From assembly GCA_025642075.2 (NCBI GenBank), contig JAODUO010001333.1:81001-145000 (forward strand): a stretch of DNA of 64,000 nt. The letters are read 5' to 3'. The number at the start of each line of letters is the position of its first letter. The stretch's first letter is position 1. This DNA is from Ridgeia piscesae. Its lineage: Eukaryota; Annelida; Polychaeta; Sabellida; Siboglinidae. Below, one piece after another: positions 12,357 through 24,309 of the stretch. The notes under the pieces are model-generated. The model saw only the letters and a list, made by a program, of their open reading frames with translations. It was not told the origin of the DNA and did no database searches. The position numbers were made by a program, and so were the translations under genes.

Positions 12357-12650
12357 CATGAATGCAGTGGCACAGTGGTGCAATGGTGCAGTTGCATCGG
12401 ACTTTCAATCGAGAGACCCTGGACCCGTCTCACACAGCTGCACAAATGTGTACCTAGCTATAGATACCTGGGGATATTTTGGCATGGAGAGCCTTTGCAT
12501 ATTCATTGCAGCAAGGCTGAATGCTTCCCAAGGAAATCAAGATGGTGTTTGATCGAACAGGTCTATCAAAGTGTAACATCCTTTGAGCAGTGCAAGTGAC
12601 TGGATGCCATGCTATATGAGGGTGCACCTCTTTAGAGAAGATGAAGACAG
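12357..12650 (+). mobile_element. tRNA-headed SINE (A box intact)
   Basis: The head carries TGGCACAGTGG at 12368-12378, a perfect RNA polymerase III A box, and CTGGACCCGTC about 40 nt later in place of a B box. The body contains TTTGATCGAACAGGTCTATC, shared with the copies at 36237 and 62829. It is inserted in plus orientation, antisense to the gene, in the c8-c9 intron. Confidence 0.72.
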
Positions 12651-13185
12651 TGGATGATGATAGCAGTGAATGATGACAAGGACAGTTGACGACGATGAGA
12701 GGATGATCAGGACATAGAAAGAAGAGAACAGTTGATGATGAGAACAGAGGCTGATGACGACAGGATGACAATGATGACCATGGATAGAAAGGAACATTTA
12801 TGATGAGAACTGCGGAAGATTATCACTGGTGATAATGATTGTTGTTGATTTTGATGACTATTGATGAGCAGTATAAGTGATATTGATGCAAGATAACAGA
12901 AAATTATGAGGACAGCGGAAGAGTAAGAGTTGGAATAACGAGGATAGTGGACAATGAAGATAGAGTACGACGGCATTTGATGATGAGAGTGGATGATGAG
13001 GACACAGAATTACGACTAAATGATGATGACAAGAGATGATGACAACAGTTACTGATGACAATTAATGATTAGATCTCTGGACAAGATGGCCAGTGAATGA
13101 TTACGACACTGCATGAAGAAAACAGTGGATGATTAGAACAGTGGATGATGAGGAAAATGGATGACGAGGACATAGAATGGTAACG
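12640..13185. repeat. Degenerate GATGA/GACA-rich tract
   Basis: The plus strand is dominated by GATGATGA, GAGGACA and GTGGATGA words without a fixed period. The same kind of tract lies in the equivalent c8-c9 intron of unit 2 (31275-31610). It therefore predates the duplication. Confidence 0.75.
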
Positions 13186-13296
13186 ACAGAGATTGTTGTC
13201 GCACATTATTCTCGATATCACTGTCAAGGTAACTACTATATCAACACATATTGTTTTGAGAAATAGGACAGCAATAAATGCCAGATAAGTGCCCAC

Positions 13297-13484
13297 CTCT
13301 GCCAGTGCTGGTGGATGACACACAGTTGACCACGTCACGGCCTGGGGCACATGTCTGCATGTCACTTGTGCAGTCACAGTATGTTGGATGACCTGCTACC
13401 ACTGACGTTAGACGATCTGATGGCACTGAAGTTGTCACCACTTTCTTGCAAGACCCAAAGTACAGCGAGTCCTTCTGTTGGACT
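13297..13484 (-). CDS. Unit 3 c8: cysteine-rich post-VWD exon
   Basis: This 188-nt phase 2-1 exon encodes VQQKDSLYFGSCKKVV, TYCDCTSDMQTCAPGRDVVN and CVSSTSTGRG, with five cysteines in the same spacing as unit 2. The donor is GTGGGC. Confidence 0.88.
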
Positions 13485-14116
13485 CTGTTTTGAGAGATAT
13501 TGCAAAAAAGCCACATTATCATAAAACAAGCTTGATTAAAGAGAAACAATGTTTTACAGTGTGTTTATTGACAGTTGTAATAAGTACAATTACACAGACA
13601 ACAAATGCAGACATTCGCATGTGCAATTATAAGTATAGCTATAAAATTATTTCATGAATTGCTCTTTTTTAAGTTTTTTATAGGATTTATTATTGTACAT
13701 TATAATAACAATAGCTGATATTCAGTTTTAAATAACTGAAAAAAATATATATATATTCATGAAGACAAATTATTTTTTTAACATTTTATGAATAACAACT
13801 TGAATCACTAATAACAAATCTTTTTTCTTAGATGTATAACTATAGTAAAGCAAAATGTATACATTGTGTGGATACTTCATCTAAAAGCTAGCTGGTTCCA
13901 TATACATAGTACTGTGTTCTTGCCCATATTTAAAAAGATATACATGTATATGTGTATATACAATTTATACACATGCACACACATGCAGATGCACACAAGC
14001 ACATACACAAGCACATACACAAGCATACAAACCCACCCGCCCGCCCGCCCACCCACCCACACACACAAACAAACAAACATACAACACTGCTGAGCCACTG
14101 CTAAGCAACCACCTAC

Positions 14117-14198
14117 CTCCAGGTTTTAATCCAATCAGCTGGCATTCTTCCACCAAAAAAGTCATTTCCTGGGTTGCCATCAGCCGTCCCACACATCC
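14117..14198 (-). CDS. Unit 3 c7: VWD domain end
   Basis: This 82-nt phase 1-2 exon encodes GMCGTADGNPGNDFFGGRMP and ADWIKTW, the GLCG-type VWD end. Confidence 0.93.
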
Positions 14199-14560
14199 CT
14201 GAAGAATGAACTGGACATTTGTTACGTTGTCACAATGTTGGCAATGTTCAGTGTCAAACATACTGTCCCAAAATCCAACATGTTCATGCTCACACAAGAT
14301 CAAATCTATCCTATATCCATCTAGCTTTGCACATGTACACATCCCTAACCACAGATTTGCAACTATTTCTGTTTCACATTAGTCCTATTTTTCACTATTT
14401 ATATCCAATAACCACAATTCCACATTTCCTAATTACCCACAAAATTAACATTTGTGTCCATTATACATCAAACTCACATCTATCATAATTATACACCTGT
14501 CCTAATGACACACATAGCCATATTTCATTCCTCAACGTCTCCTCACGTTCATGTCCCTAC

Positions 14561-14663
14561 CTTCAGTCTGGCCATAGTCAGCTACAGACAGATAGATAGC
14601 AGTGTTCATGTAGTTGCTCCAGCCTCTCTGCACCTGTATCACAGTGCCAGTTGGCAGTCTCAC
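14561..14663 (-). CDS. Unit 3 c6: VWD domain, third part
   Basis: This 103-nt phase 0-1 exon encodes VRLPTGTVIQVQRGWSNYMN and TAIYLSVADYGQTEG. Confidence 0.92.
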
Positions 14664-14690
14664 CTGCAACACACATTGCTTACTTTCGCA

Positions 14691-14702
14691 CGTGTGTGTG
14701 TG

Positions 14703-14753
<51 letters not shown>

Positions 14754-14755
14754 AT
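14691..14755. repeat. (TG)n-(CGTG)n microsatellite beside c6
   Basis: About 65 bp of TG then CGTG lies about 28 nt upstream (gene sense) of the c6 acceptor. It is the counterpart of the 520-bp tract in unit 2. Confidence 0.93.
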
Positions 14756-16098
14756 ACATGTGATCTCACTAATACAGTCAACTCAAAATTAAGGTCATCA
14801 TCAAACTGTCCCAAGTAATTTTTGTAACAATAAAATACAACAAATAAGTCTTGCTTATGTGGATACCTCGCCATTAAGGTCACTTGTGCCGAATACTTAA
14901 TCATGAGGTTTCAAATTAGACGCTGTCCGATCAATCATCAGCACCAGAAATCAGCTTTCTGATGCTTTTTATACATACATACAGCATATTTGTATTTTGC
15001 AAGGCCTAAAATTACCAAGAAAATAATTATACTGAGAATAGTCTACAAAATGTTACATGTGAAAAGAAAGGCTAACAAAATATACGTGTTGCAAAACACC
15101 AATAAAAACTGCTTAAACAATAGTTATTAATACAATTATGAGCAAAAAAAGATATAAAACATCTAAAAACAATTTACATTAAGATATTCCAAATGAACAT
15201 TCATTACTGATCCATATGAGTGATATGAAAAACTTTGTTGCCTTGAATAAAAATTCATCAACTTACCAATAACATGTTATTAATTTACTATCAAGTCAAA
15301 TGCAAGAGGAGTTTAGCGTAACCTGTCACTGCATGACCTATAAGTTACAGTAACTTACTGGAAATCAGCATAACGATACAAAAGTGTCGCCCTCTTGCAG
15401 ACAAAACTGTGACTTATTAAGTAAAATTAATGCAGTAATCATTACTGCCGAGGCTCAAGCAGCAACACTTATCTGAATACTGAGATGAACATACTGGCAA
15501 GATTAGTTTCCAACATCAGTGCTACATAAATAATTACACTGTCTTAGAGTGGGCTTACTTGTAAGGTGGATGACCAGCTGAGGACAAACAAGTTTGACTG
15601 TAATTTGCTACAGACCGATATATACAAGTTCCCACAAAATGGATGCTGCATGTCAGCATGATCTACTTCCATATAACAATATAACTACAGACAAATGCAA
15701 AATGTTTTTTTCTTAACTATTACCACTACAAACATTACTACTAAAAACTCACAACATAATTTATTCAAGTATGGTAACAGGATCACTATGTTTAGTGTAC
15801 GTCAGCTATAAGGGTATATATGGCAGCTAGAGGGGATATTGTTTTAATTAAACGTATCATAAACATATTTGTTGGCCACATGTTGCAAAGGGTGTATAGG
15901 TCTGACTGAGAAAAAATATTTTGGCATTATTTATAGCACATCTATAACATATAACACTACAGAACTACAAATTATAAGGTGATAGTGACATCATGGATAG
16001 TCTCCACAATCTGTATAAAACGTCAATTTGTTTAATAACATTTTGGCATACTTTTTACATAATACCCTTAAAGACTTAGTAAGGAAATCATCACTTAC

Positions 16099-16375
16099 TT
16101 TATAGGTAGTTCCACCATTGTACTGTTCAATTTTTGTTCCTGGCGTCAGATCCCCATTAAGGTAAAGTTGTACTTCAATCTGCGGTATCCTTGAAGCGGG
16201 TGTCCCACCAGGCCCACACACATCAATGATGATGACATCATCCCCAGAACGGATAGCAATGGTGCAGTGGCATGCTGCATGAGTGTTGCATCGTCGCTGG
16301 AAAGTGTGCACAGCGTATGGCAGTGTCTTGTGTCTGAACATTACCAGTTCGCCCTCGATGTAGTTGTGAAAGTAA
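16099..16375 (-). CDS. Unit 3 c5: VWD domain core
   Basis: This 277-nt phase 2-0 exon encodes YFHNYIEGELVMFRHKTLPY, HTFQRRC, CHCTIAIRSGDDVIII and LYLNGDLTPGTKIEQYNGG. The FDN of the other units is FHN here. Confidence 0.93.
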
Positions 16376-16744
16376 CTGCAATCATGCACAGATGAGACAT
16401 TACATTTACCGCTTCTTCTAATTAAGAAACACACAGCAGCTATGGATACAATTGTCTGCTGATGTTTATTGCCACCTTGTTTATTGTACATTTATTTATC
16501 TGTATCACTGAATTTATTTGAAACAGTCTACATTAAAACAAATCCAATCTTTCTTTTTGTAATGACCATATAATTGGATGCAGCATGTTTAGAGACTCCC
16601 TTGAATACCTACATAATTATCTATATCTATGCACCTTATGTTCCTAGATACCTCCATGACTACTTATTTTTCTTTCTCATGTGATGGGACACTAATAGGA
16701 AAGTACTCATATTCCTCATGAGCGTCAATCACTGCTTTTATCAA

Positions 16745-16905
16745 AATAAATCAAACAAGGATCTGGGTCTTTCACTTTCAGAGGGCGTGATACCCTATGG
16801 ATCATAAACAAGGATCAAGGTATTTTACTTTCAGAGAGCTTGATACACTATGGATCATAAACAAGGATCTGGGAATTTCACTTTCAGACAGTGTGATACA
16901 CCACT
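16745..16905. repeat. About 57-bp repeat, three copies
   Basis: Three copies of a segment containing AACAAGGATC, ACTTTCAGA and TATGGATCAT occur in tandem in the c4-c5 intron of unit 3. Confidence 0.8.
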
Positions 16906-17354
16906 GACACTGAACGTCCAGTTATTTGCTGCCTTTTAGATATGTTATAACTTAAATAATAGAACAGTGCTAAATAACAGTTTACGGTGGCAAATCGGTG
17001 ACATTTTTAAATAGTATTAATATAGTGCAAAATAAGCAACAGAGACAAATCGATAAAAAAGGAAACTGTGAGCTGTCACTTGCAACTGATATGATTTTGT
17101 CAATGAGGTGATGCACACAACATCTTTATGTCCTATCAGTGACTGCAGCAATGATGTTGTCTGACAACTAATTATTCCAACCGATTCGCCTAAATCTGAT
17201 GGTCTGACACATTACAATTTAAATCTATGATCCCAGAATCCTGAGTGTCACTAGGTTACTTGGCATTTTTCATCAAACACAAATATGCACAGCGAAACAT
17301 TTATTATGCACATAAGATCATACAGTTTACCTGAAACAAGCAAGTTTTACTCAC

Positions 17355-17431
17355 GCTCCATCAAATGTACTGTAGTGGGGGTCACCAGACGCAGAGCACG
17401 ACAACCCACGGTCCGTGTTTGTCACTGTCAC
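17355..17431 (-). CDS. Unit 3 c4: VWD domain start
   Basis: This 77-nt phase 0-2 exon encodes VTVTNTDRGLSCSASGDPHY and STFDGA. Confidence 0.94.
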
Positions 17432-17526
17432 CTGAAATAGTCCATTCACATGTATGTCCAAATACACCTTATAAAATTCACAGCGGAATACAAGCAGGCA
17501 CGAATACATGGAGGAAAGTGAAGGTG

Positions 17527-17780
17527 TGATGGGAGACAGACACATCTCAAGTAAAGTCAAGAAATAGGTGATGGCAGACAGGCATACATCAAGTAAACTC
17601 AAGGAACAGGTGATGGCAGACAGACACATCTCAAGTAAACTCAAGAACTAGGTGATGGCAGACAGGCATGCATCAAGTAAACTCAAGGAATAGGTGATGG
17701 GAGACAGGCACGAATCAAGTAAACTCAAGGAACAGGTGATGGGAGACAGGCACGCATCAAGTAAACTCAAGGAATAGGTA
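17527..17780. repeat. About 42-bp minisatellite, about 6 copies
   Basis: Units resembling GTGATGGCAGACAGGCACAC plus ATCAAGTAAACTCAAGGAACAG repeat six times next to exon c4 of unit 3. Confidence 0.88.
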
Positions 17781-17919
17781 CTTTGTACATGTATGACACC
17801 AGTCCACAGACTACCAACTGACAGTGAAACAGCAGGAGAGGGTGTAGGATTATGAAAACAACAGGGAGGTCAGCCATCTAACATTATTTTATATTCCATT
17901 TCCGAACCACCTTGTTCAT

Positions 17920-18105
17920 TCAGTAAACAAAACGTGTGGCCATAGTAAACGATTTATTCAAGTACCGGCTAGAACTCAGGTATATGCTAACAGTTTCTTT
18001 AATAGAACAACAATGAATTGGAACGGGCTATCCGAAACAGTTGTGTCTGCCTCCAAGGTGGACACTTTTAAAGCAAGACTGAGCAAACATTTACATTCAG
18101 TATAG
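17920..18105 (+). mobile_element. LINE ORF2 C-terminal fragment
   Basis: The plus strand reads NKTCGHSKRFIQVPARTQVY, then ANSFFNRTTMNWNGLSETVV and DTFKARLSKHLHSV and a stop. This is the C-terminal motif of CR1/Jockey-type LINE polyproteins (RGHS..F......NSFF.RT...WN.L...VV......FK..L). It lies antisense in the c3-c4 intron of unit 3. Confidence 0.8.
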
Positions 18106-19232
18106 CACTTCCAAACATGACCCATTCCCACCCACATTGGCATAATGACCTTCGGGTTTTTGCGGATTATGACATACAACTGCGAATTACTGGAGCAAGG
18201 CAAGCATGGAACACATGATCAAGGAGGCTGGGAACAGTCTGAGAAGATGGTGAGTAGTAGGCTAATGTGGGCTAAGTGTTCCTATGTTTGAGTATTATTA
18301 TGCAGCCTAGAAATTATATAGTATGTATTGATGCTGGAAACATCAGGAAAATATGTGAACAAGAATTTTTTGTTTGGCAAATTACTAGGGATGTATTTTA
18401 AGCATTTGAATAATGAAATATTGAAATAAAGATATTAAAATTATGTTTACCTCAAGACCATTAAGGTCATGGAACTACAAACGGTGGAGTGGAAATGGTG
18501 GTATACAAGAAACATGAGGAACAATAACCACAAATTGAGCACCAGGATCAAAGCCAGGCTCACCACTGATACACAGGGATATAAGAGAAGAACAACCCTA
18601 AACTATGTTATTCCTTCCCGCCAAGGACAAAACCAAGGAACAACTCATCACAATAAGTGGCATTACAAAATACCCATTCTAAACCTGTTGACAGTTATCT
18701 GGAGTCACTAACCACTCTACAGTTTGTATATTTCTCCAACAGATGGCAACTGGCAATTACACAATTTTGTAAATAGCTTAAAATAACAATGATGGTGTTT
18801 TTCAAATATTTCAGTTGATAAATGTAAGTTTAGAGTCCAACAATGTGAAGGAATATAGAAACAGTGAACTTGAAAGGAAACACAGTAATTACACACACTT
18901 ACAGTGCTCCAGTGTTAGCAAATTAATATATAGATCCTACCCAAGTGTGTAACTGTGACAGAACTATTCTATTATATAATGAACGCCACAATGTGATGAT
19001 GACGAAAGTATTGCTTATACATCACATAAATAATGGCAGATGACTCTTTTAAAACTGAAGGACAACCAGCTACGATGACAGAGAATAAAGTTTGAAACTT
19101 TGAATTGGCTAGTCATTACATCACCTAAAATGTGTACAAGTCGTTTTGCAGCAGCAGTTATATGGAGTCCATTCATTTTCATGTTTTCTGTAACTGGAAA
19201 TGAGGCAAACGTGAACACGAAAAGACACCTAC

Positions 19233-19649
19233 CTGAATAATGTTTAGGTCTACAGTGTTCGACACACTCCCAATGGATATTTTCTGGCTGATGGTCAGTT
19301 GTCGCTTATAGTTTGAGTCCTTGATCAAATCCACCTTTGCCTTGACAGCTAACCGCAAAACCGACAACCAATTCATCTCCGTGACCTTGACCCCACACGG
19401 AACAATGATATCGTCGATGTAGGAGTGGGGCCAGCCTATCACAGCCTGGGGGATACTTGTTCCGTCCGAGCATTTCCTGTCTCCAGATTCAATCCCCAGG
19501 ATCCCAAAGACTGTTATCTCACATGTGTCATTACTTGAGTGGAGAGTTTCAGATGAGGCACAAATGAATCGTGGGGGGAGTGTCGCAGCGAACTCAATGT
19601 ATTCAACATCCTCTCCCTCGGTCACTGTCAGTGGGCCCTTGGTCACCAC
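19233..19649 (-). CDS. Unit 3 c3: 139-residue pre-VWD region
   Basis: This 417-nt phase 0-0 exon encodes VVTKGPLTVTEGEDVEYIEF, LPPRFICASS, CEITVFGILGIESGDRKC and VPCGVKVTE. The donor is GTAGGT. Confidence 0.93.
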
Positions 19650-19779
19650 CTACAGGAATATGTATAATGTAATATCACAGGACCTATTGTCATGGGCCCT
19701 TCATTACCATAATAAGCAGGAACATGTATACTGCTATACCGTGCTGCCTTTAATCATCACCTGTAGGATAAAGGCTCTT

Positions 19780-20640
19780 GTACAACACATGCAGAGACTC
19801 GTATCAAACAACACTACATGGCCCTTGGTTAACTCATGCATGAACATGCATTAAGAAACACTACAGTGCCTGTGGTTAACACATGCATGAACACACATAA
19901 AGAAACTCTACAGGGCCATTGGTCAACACATGCATGAACACACATAAGCAACCATACACGGCCCTTGGTCAACACGTGTGAATATGCATAAACCTACACT
20001 ACGGGGCCCTTGGTCAACACATGCATGAACACACAAAAAGCAACCCTATAGGGCCCTTGGTCAACACATGCATGAATATGCATAAACCTACACTACAGGG
20101 TCATTGGTCAACATATGCATGAAACACATACGCAACCATACAGGGCCCTGGGACAACACATGCATGAACATGCATAAAGCTACACTACAGGGCCCTTGGT
20201 CAACACATGCATGAATATGCATAAAGCTACACTACGGGGCCCTTGGTCAACACATGCATGAACACACATAAAGCAACCCTATAGGGCCATTGGTCAACAC
20301 ATGCGTGAACATGCATAAAGCTACACTACAGGACCCTTGGTCAACACACGCATGAATATGCATAAAGCCACACTATGGGGCCCTTGGTCAACACATGCAT
20401 GAATATGCATAAAGCAACTCTACAGAGCCCGTGATCAACATATGCGTGAACATGCATAAAGCAGCACAAGGCCCATGGTCAACATATGTGTGAACACACA
20501 CAGCAACACTACAGGGCCCATGGTCAATACATGCATGAGCATGAATAAAGCTACATTACATGGCCCTTTGTGAACACATGCATGAACCTGCCTAACGCTA
20601 CACTACAAGACCCCTGGCCAATACATGCGTGAACATGCAA
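19780..20640. repeat. 46-47 bp minisatellite, about 17-18 copies
   Basis: Units of the form GGGCCCTTGGTCAACACATG followed by CATGAATATGCATAAAGCTACACTACA repeat with moderate divergence. The array fills the c2-c3 intron of unit 3, which is only about 250-360 bp in units 2 and 4. The seed appears to be the GGGCCCTTGGTCA at the 5' end of exon c3 itself. Confidence 0.9.
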
Positions 20641-20950
20641 CATTTTTTAAAACTGAGTCCTTGGTCTATGCCTGATAACTACACTGTGAGAATAAACCAT
20701 ATCAGTATAATTCTAGTCATTACTCTAAAATATTCAGGGAACTTCCATCATAAATATAATGAAACAGTTATATTAATACCATTGTACACGTACAACTATT
20801 ACAATAATGAGGTGATCTTTTTATTATAATTTGTTTATGTAAAATTGCAAATATAACACTGTTTTACAACTTATACAATTGAAGTTTAGAGATTGTTCAG
20901 TGAACATATTTTTACACAATTACAGAATAAAGATTGTTGGGTGTACATAC

Positions 20951-21040
20951 CTTAACTCCTGGCTTGTATGGTAGACTGTCAGTAGGACATTTGAACGTGT
21001 TACACTGGCCCTCAAAGCATGTGTAAACACGGCAAATAAT
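20951..21040 (-). CDS. Unit 3 c2: short cysteine-containing exon
   Basis: This 30-codon phase 0-0 exon encodes IICRVYTCFEGQCNTFKCPT and DSLPYKPGVK, with the full set of cysteines. Confidence 0.92.
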
Positions 21041-21530
21041 CTGGAAAATTAACAACATACTGTTTTATGTAAAGGCAGAGTTGCTTCCACCCAAAAACAA
21101 TAAACCATGGGTATCACCTATCTCACTTACAGCATACATTTACAGTGACATCAAACTAAGAATTGTTCACCAAACAATGTTTCTCACGTAAATGAAAGAC
21201 CTATAACAGCATTTCAACGGGTATATTGCAGTGAGGGATAAGGTCAGAATTTAAAATAAACTGGTTTTGTTCAAACTGCTTTTGTTGCCATGTTATCCTA
21301 AACATTTTTGGGATACACTAAACTGTCAATAACACGATAATAATACAATGTTAATTATTTAGTGCTAATATCTGAATGGCAGATGAAGAAACTGTATAAT
21401 GAAATAAAATATTGTCCTCCTTTGGCATCCCTATATCGGTGGGGTGAGGTTGGCGTTGGTAACAATTTAATAACAATATCAAATAATAATAAACAATATA
21501 TTAAATACGAGTTCTAAAGAGTTCACTGAC

Positions 21531-21796
21531 CTGGTCAATCTTCTGGAAGGATTTAAGTGATTCACCGGACAGCACCCACTCAAATTTTCCACCCCTTGCG
21601 TCAGACGACGTGACTGTGTTTGTCTTATTGACAGCTCCGTTAATAACCCACTGGAGTTCATACTTCACATTTGTTTCTTTTGCGGTAGAAACTTCACACT
21701 TTAGGCTGAAGACGCTGAAGTCGTCTGGGCCATTTGCGGTAGCATTTTCGCTCCGTACCAGTTGAATTTCTGGCAGTTCGGGCAAACTGGGGTATT
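21531..21796 (-). CDS. Unit 3 c1: Ig-like region
   Basis: This 266-nt phase 1-0 exon encodes YPSLPELPEIQLVRSENATA..., VFSLKCEV, YELQWVINGAVNK and SFQKIDQ. It is joined to microexon c17 of unit 2 in frame. Confidence 0.93.
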
Positions 21797-21819
21797 CTGA
21801 TACAACAAAAAATAAATTA

Positions 21820-21821
<2 letters not shown>

Positions 21822-21901
<80 letters not shown>
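21822..21901. repeat. (GT)n microsatellite
   Basis: About 80 bp of GT lies about 25 nt upstream (gene sense, as CA) of the unit 3 c1 acceptor. It marks one edge of an insertion absent from unit 2. Confidence 0.93.
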
Positions 21902-21902
<1 letters not shown>

Positions 21903-22450
21903 TGTGTTCTAACAAAACGAGTTTTATGTCAAAAAACTAAACAAATTTAGTTACCGTAGTCACATCATTGGAAAGAAAATATATTAATTTTCCAGCGGTG
22001 TGAAAATGATGGACCTATCTCACGGCCAGTTATTGAACGCTGAATATGCCTGGGGTAGAAATTTTCAAACAGAGAAAACACACTTGAATTTCGCGGTCAT
22101 ATAAGCACATGATCGAGTACATCAACGTTCCAACATCAGGCGTTTTGCTTCCATTACTTCATTTGATGCGTTCGAAATAACTTCCCAAGTCATATTCATG
22201 GTCGACGATACTAACTGTTTACTGACATTATTACAATATAATCCGAGTATTTAACAATGTTTTCTAGCAGCAAACCTATTGATCAAGCTTGTTTATAGTT
22301 AGCGAATGTGCACTGCGCATTTACTCACAGCTCTAATCCAATCAGGGGCCCATTATTATTCCCGCCCCACGTCCAGTGATGTTTGGTTGCAGATAGGCTT
22401 CTCGCATAAACAAGTGCGAATAATTAGTTCTGTGTTACGAAATTCATGCG
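21902..22450 (+). repeat. Dispersed repeat, copy 2 (about 500 bp)
   Basis: This segment matches 385-850 over its whole length in the same orientation, with shared landmarks CCTGGGGTAGAAA, AAAACACACTTGAA and TATTACAATATAAT. It lies in the c1-c17 intron of unit 3 and is missing from the same intron of unit 2. This argues for insertion of a mobile, non-coding element. Strand assignment is arbitrary. Confidence 0.75.
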
Positions 22451-22654
22451 TGAAATGTTGCATTGTCTTTATAAACAGGCTATAAAATGTATTACATAAT
22501 AATATAACTGAGAAATAAGCACTGCCATAGATATCAAAGTATGCTTTGGTGACAAAAAGTCAAAATCATCAGAAATCATTGTTGCATGTATAATACGGTG
22601 TTTTTTTGAAATCAAGTTCGCTAGCATACAACTCATTTCATTAGAACACGTCAC

Positions 22655-22699
22655 ACACACACGTGTGTGTGTGTGTGTGTGCGTGCGTGCATGCTTGTG

Positions 22700-22739
<40 letters not shown>

Positions 22740-22742
22740 TGT
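22655..22742. repeat. (GT)n-(GCGT)n microsatellite
   Basis: GT repeats grade into GCGT tetranucleotides at the right edge of the same insertion. Confidence 0.93.
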
Positions 22743-23203
22743 ATATGTATATGTTTGCAACTAAAGGTACCTGTAATTCTTTATACCATACAATTTATCA
22801 ATGTATCCCCATGCACAGAATTGTAGTATATAAAATATTCCTCTCTGCCCTTTTTCCTGAACAATATTCAATGTATCTGTGAGGACATACCACAATTATA
22901 CACTTACCAAACAGCCAATGCAAATTTTCAATTCGACTAATTATATTTTCCAAGAAATAACAGCATTTAGCAAGCTCAGTATATAGCTGTAGTGATATAT
23001 TGCATTATGATTTCTATAGAGTAAATGATAAGTCTGCATAACCACTATTTATTTTACTGTTCTGTCATTCATAAATTAACAGGTAAAACTATTTAACAGT
23101 GACTTGTGCAACAAGTGTCAACAGAACATTAATAAATACAAACAGCATCAATATAGTGAACAGATAGTGACACCAATACATGTATATAGCCTGAAATACT
23201 TAC

Positions 23204-23224
23204 TTCCTGTAAGTTGTTCCAGGG
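23204..23224 (-). CDS. Unit 2 c17: 21-nt microexon
   Basis: ALEQLTG is encoded between TTTTTCAG and A|GTAAGTATT in phase 1-1. The sites and the product match the microexons of units 1 and 3. Confidence 0.82.
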
Positions 23225-23630
23225 CTGAAAAAGAACGAACAGTATCATGATGCAAATTTGTGTAATTATGACAACCATAAAGATCAAAACATGTTGAAAT
23301 ATGACAGCAAAATGAGACAAAAAGCAACATACCTAGGACATCAGTTATCACTGCTACTGTATATTAGTTATATTTTCAACTTATGCTGACTTTCTCATAT
23401 CTGCTGTTGCCAATTACATTACAGCTAACTTTAAGCCAGTGGCCTTCTTGAAGAAAAGAACATATTTCACTGCATAATTCTAAAAGGAATTTTAACTGTA
23501 GTGGGATTTTTAACTTCATTGGCAGGCATCAGATCTAAAGTGACCGAACATGGTGAGCGTGCATCAGCATCTGGGAGAAGACACCTCCACATCACCCCCA
23601 AAGTTAGCATATAAAAATACAAATACATAC

Positions 23631-23849
23631 CATCCACTTCCACAAGCTCATAGTAGTTATATGAAGGCTTTTTCTGTGACAACTTGGCAGACTTTGACAG
23701 GTAGCAGTTTCTATTAATAGACCAAGTAAAGGAGCGACAAATCTTCTCATCACGACAAAGTCTCTTGCACTCAGACAGTATCTTGTTACTGAGTTTCTTG
23801 TAGTATTCACTGACACCAGCCCTTGGAGTCTTTTTCCAGTAAGTGGTCT
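23631..23849 (-). CDS. Unit 2 c16: PAN/apple-like domain
   Basis: This 219-nt phase 1-1 exon encodes TTYWKKTPRAGVSEYYKKLS, ILSECKRLCRDEKICRSFTW and NRNCYLS, ending YNYYELVEVD. The SFTW and NCYLS motifs fit PAN_4/apple modules. Confidence 0.9.
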
Positions 23850-24309
23850 CTGTAGTTAATAAAAACATCAGAGACTTACAGCAATTTAAACCTGTTCTAT
23901 TAAAATGTTGTGTGCAATGTCTATATTTTTTACATATCTGTAATACTGTAATTTCCTTAGTTTCAACCACAATAACAATATGTCAGAATATATGATTATT
24001 TGAATATGTCAAACAAAACATGTCACTATTAAATATGGGTTGCATGAGGTGTTAGCTACATAGTTTCAGAACAGGAAGGAACCCACATTAAGAAATAAAC
24101 CTCAAAATCAACAATATAATTCATACAATAGGGTTTACTCATTTGCTACAGCGCAATGCAAATAGCAAAGTCAGCAAACATAAGAAATAGTATAACAATT
24201 TTTTTGTTTCAACCTACAATATGACAGTAGTGAAAGTAATTATACTAGCACCAAAGGTATTATGTTGAGTAGCTACTTAAAGTTGGGTGTAAACAATAAT
24301 ATAACTCAC

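Noticed and set aside
18469..18711. Plus-strand 80-codon frame downstream of the LINE fragment
   Set aside because: No motif, no splice context and no match in the homologous introns of other units.
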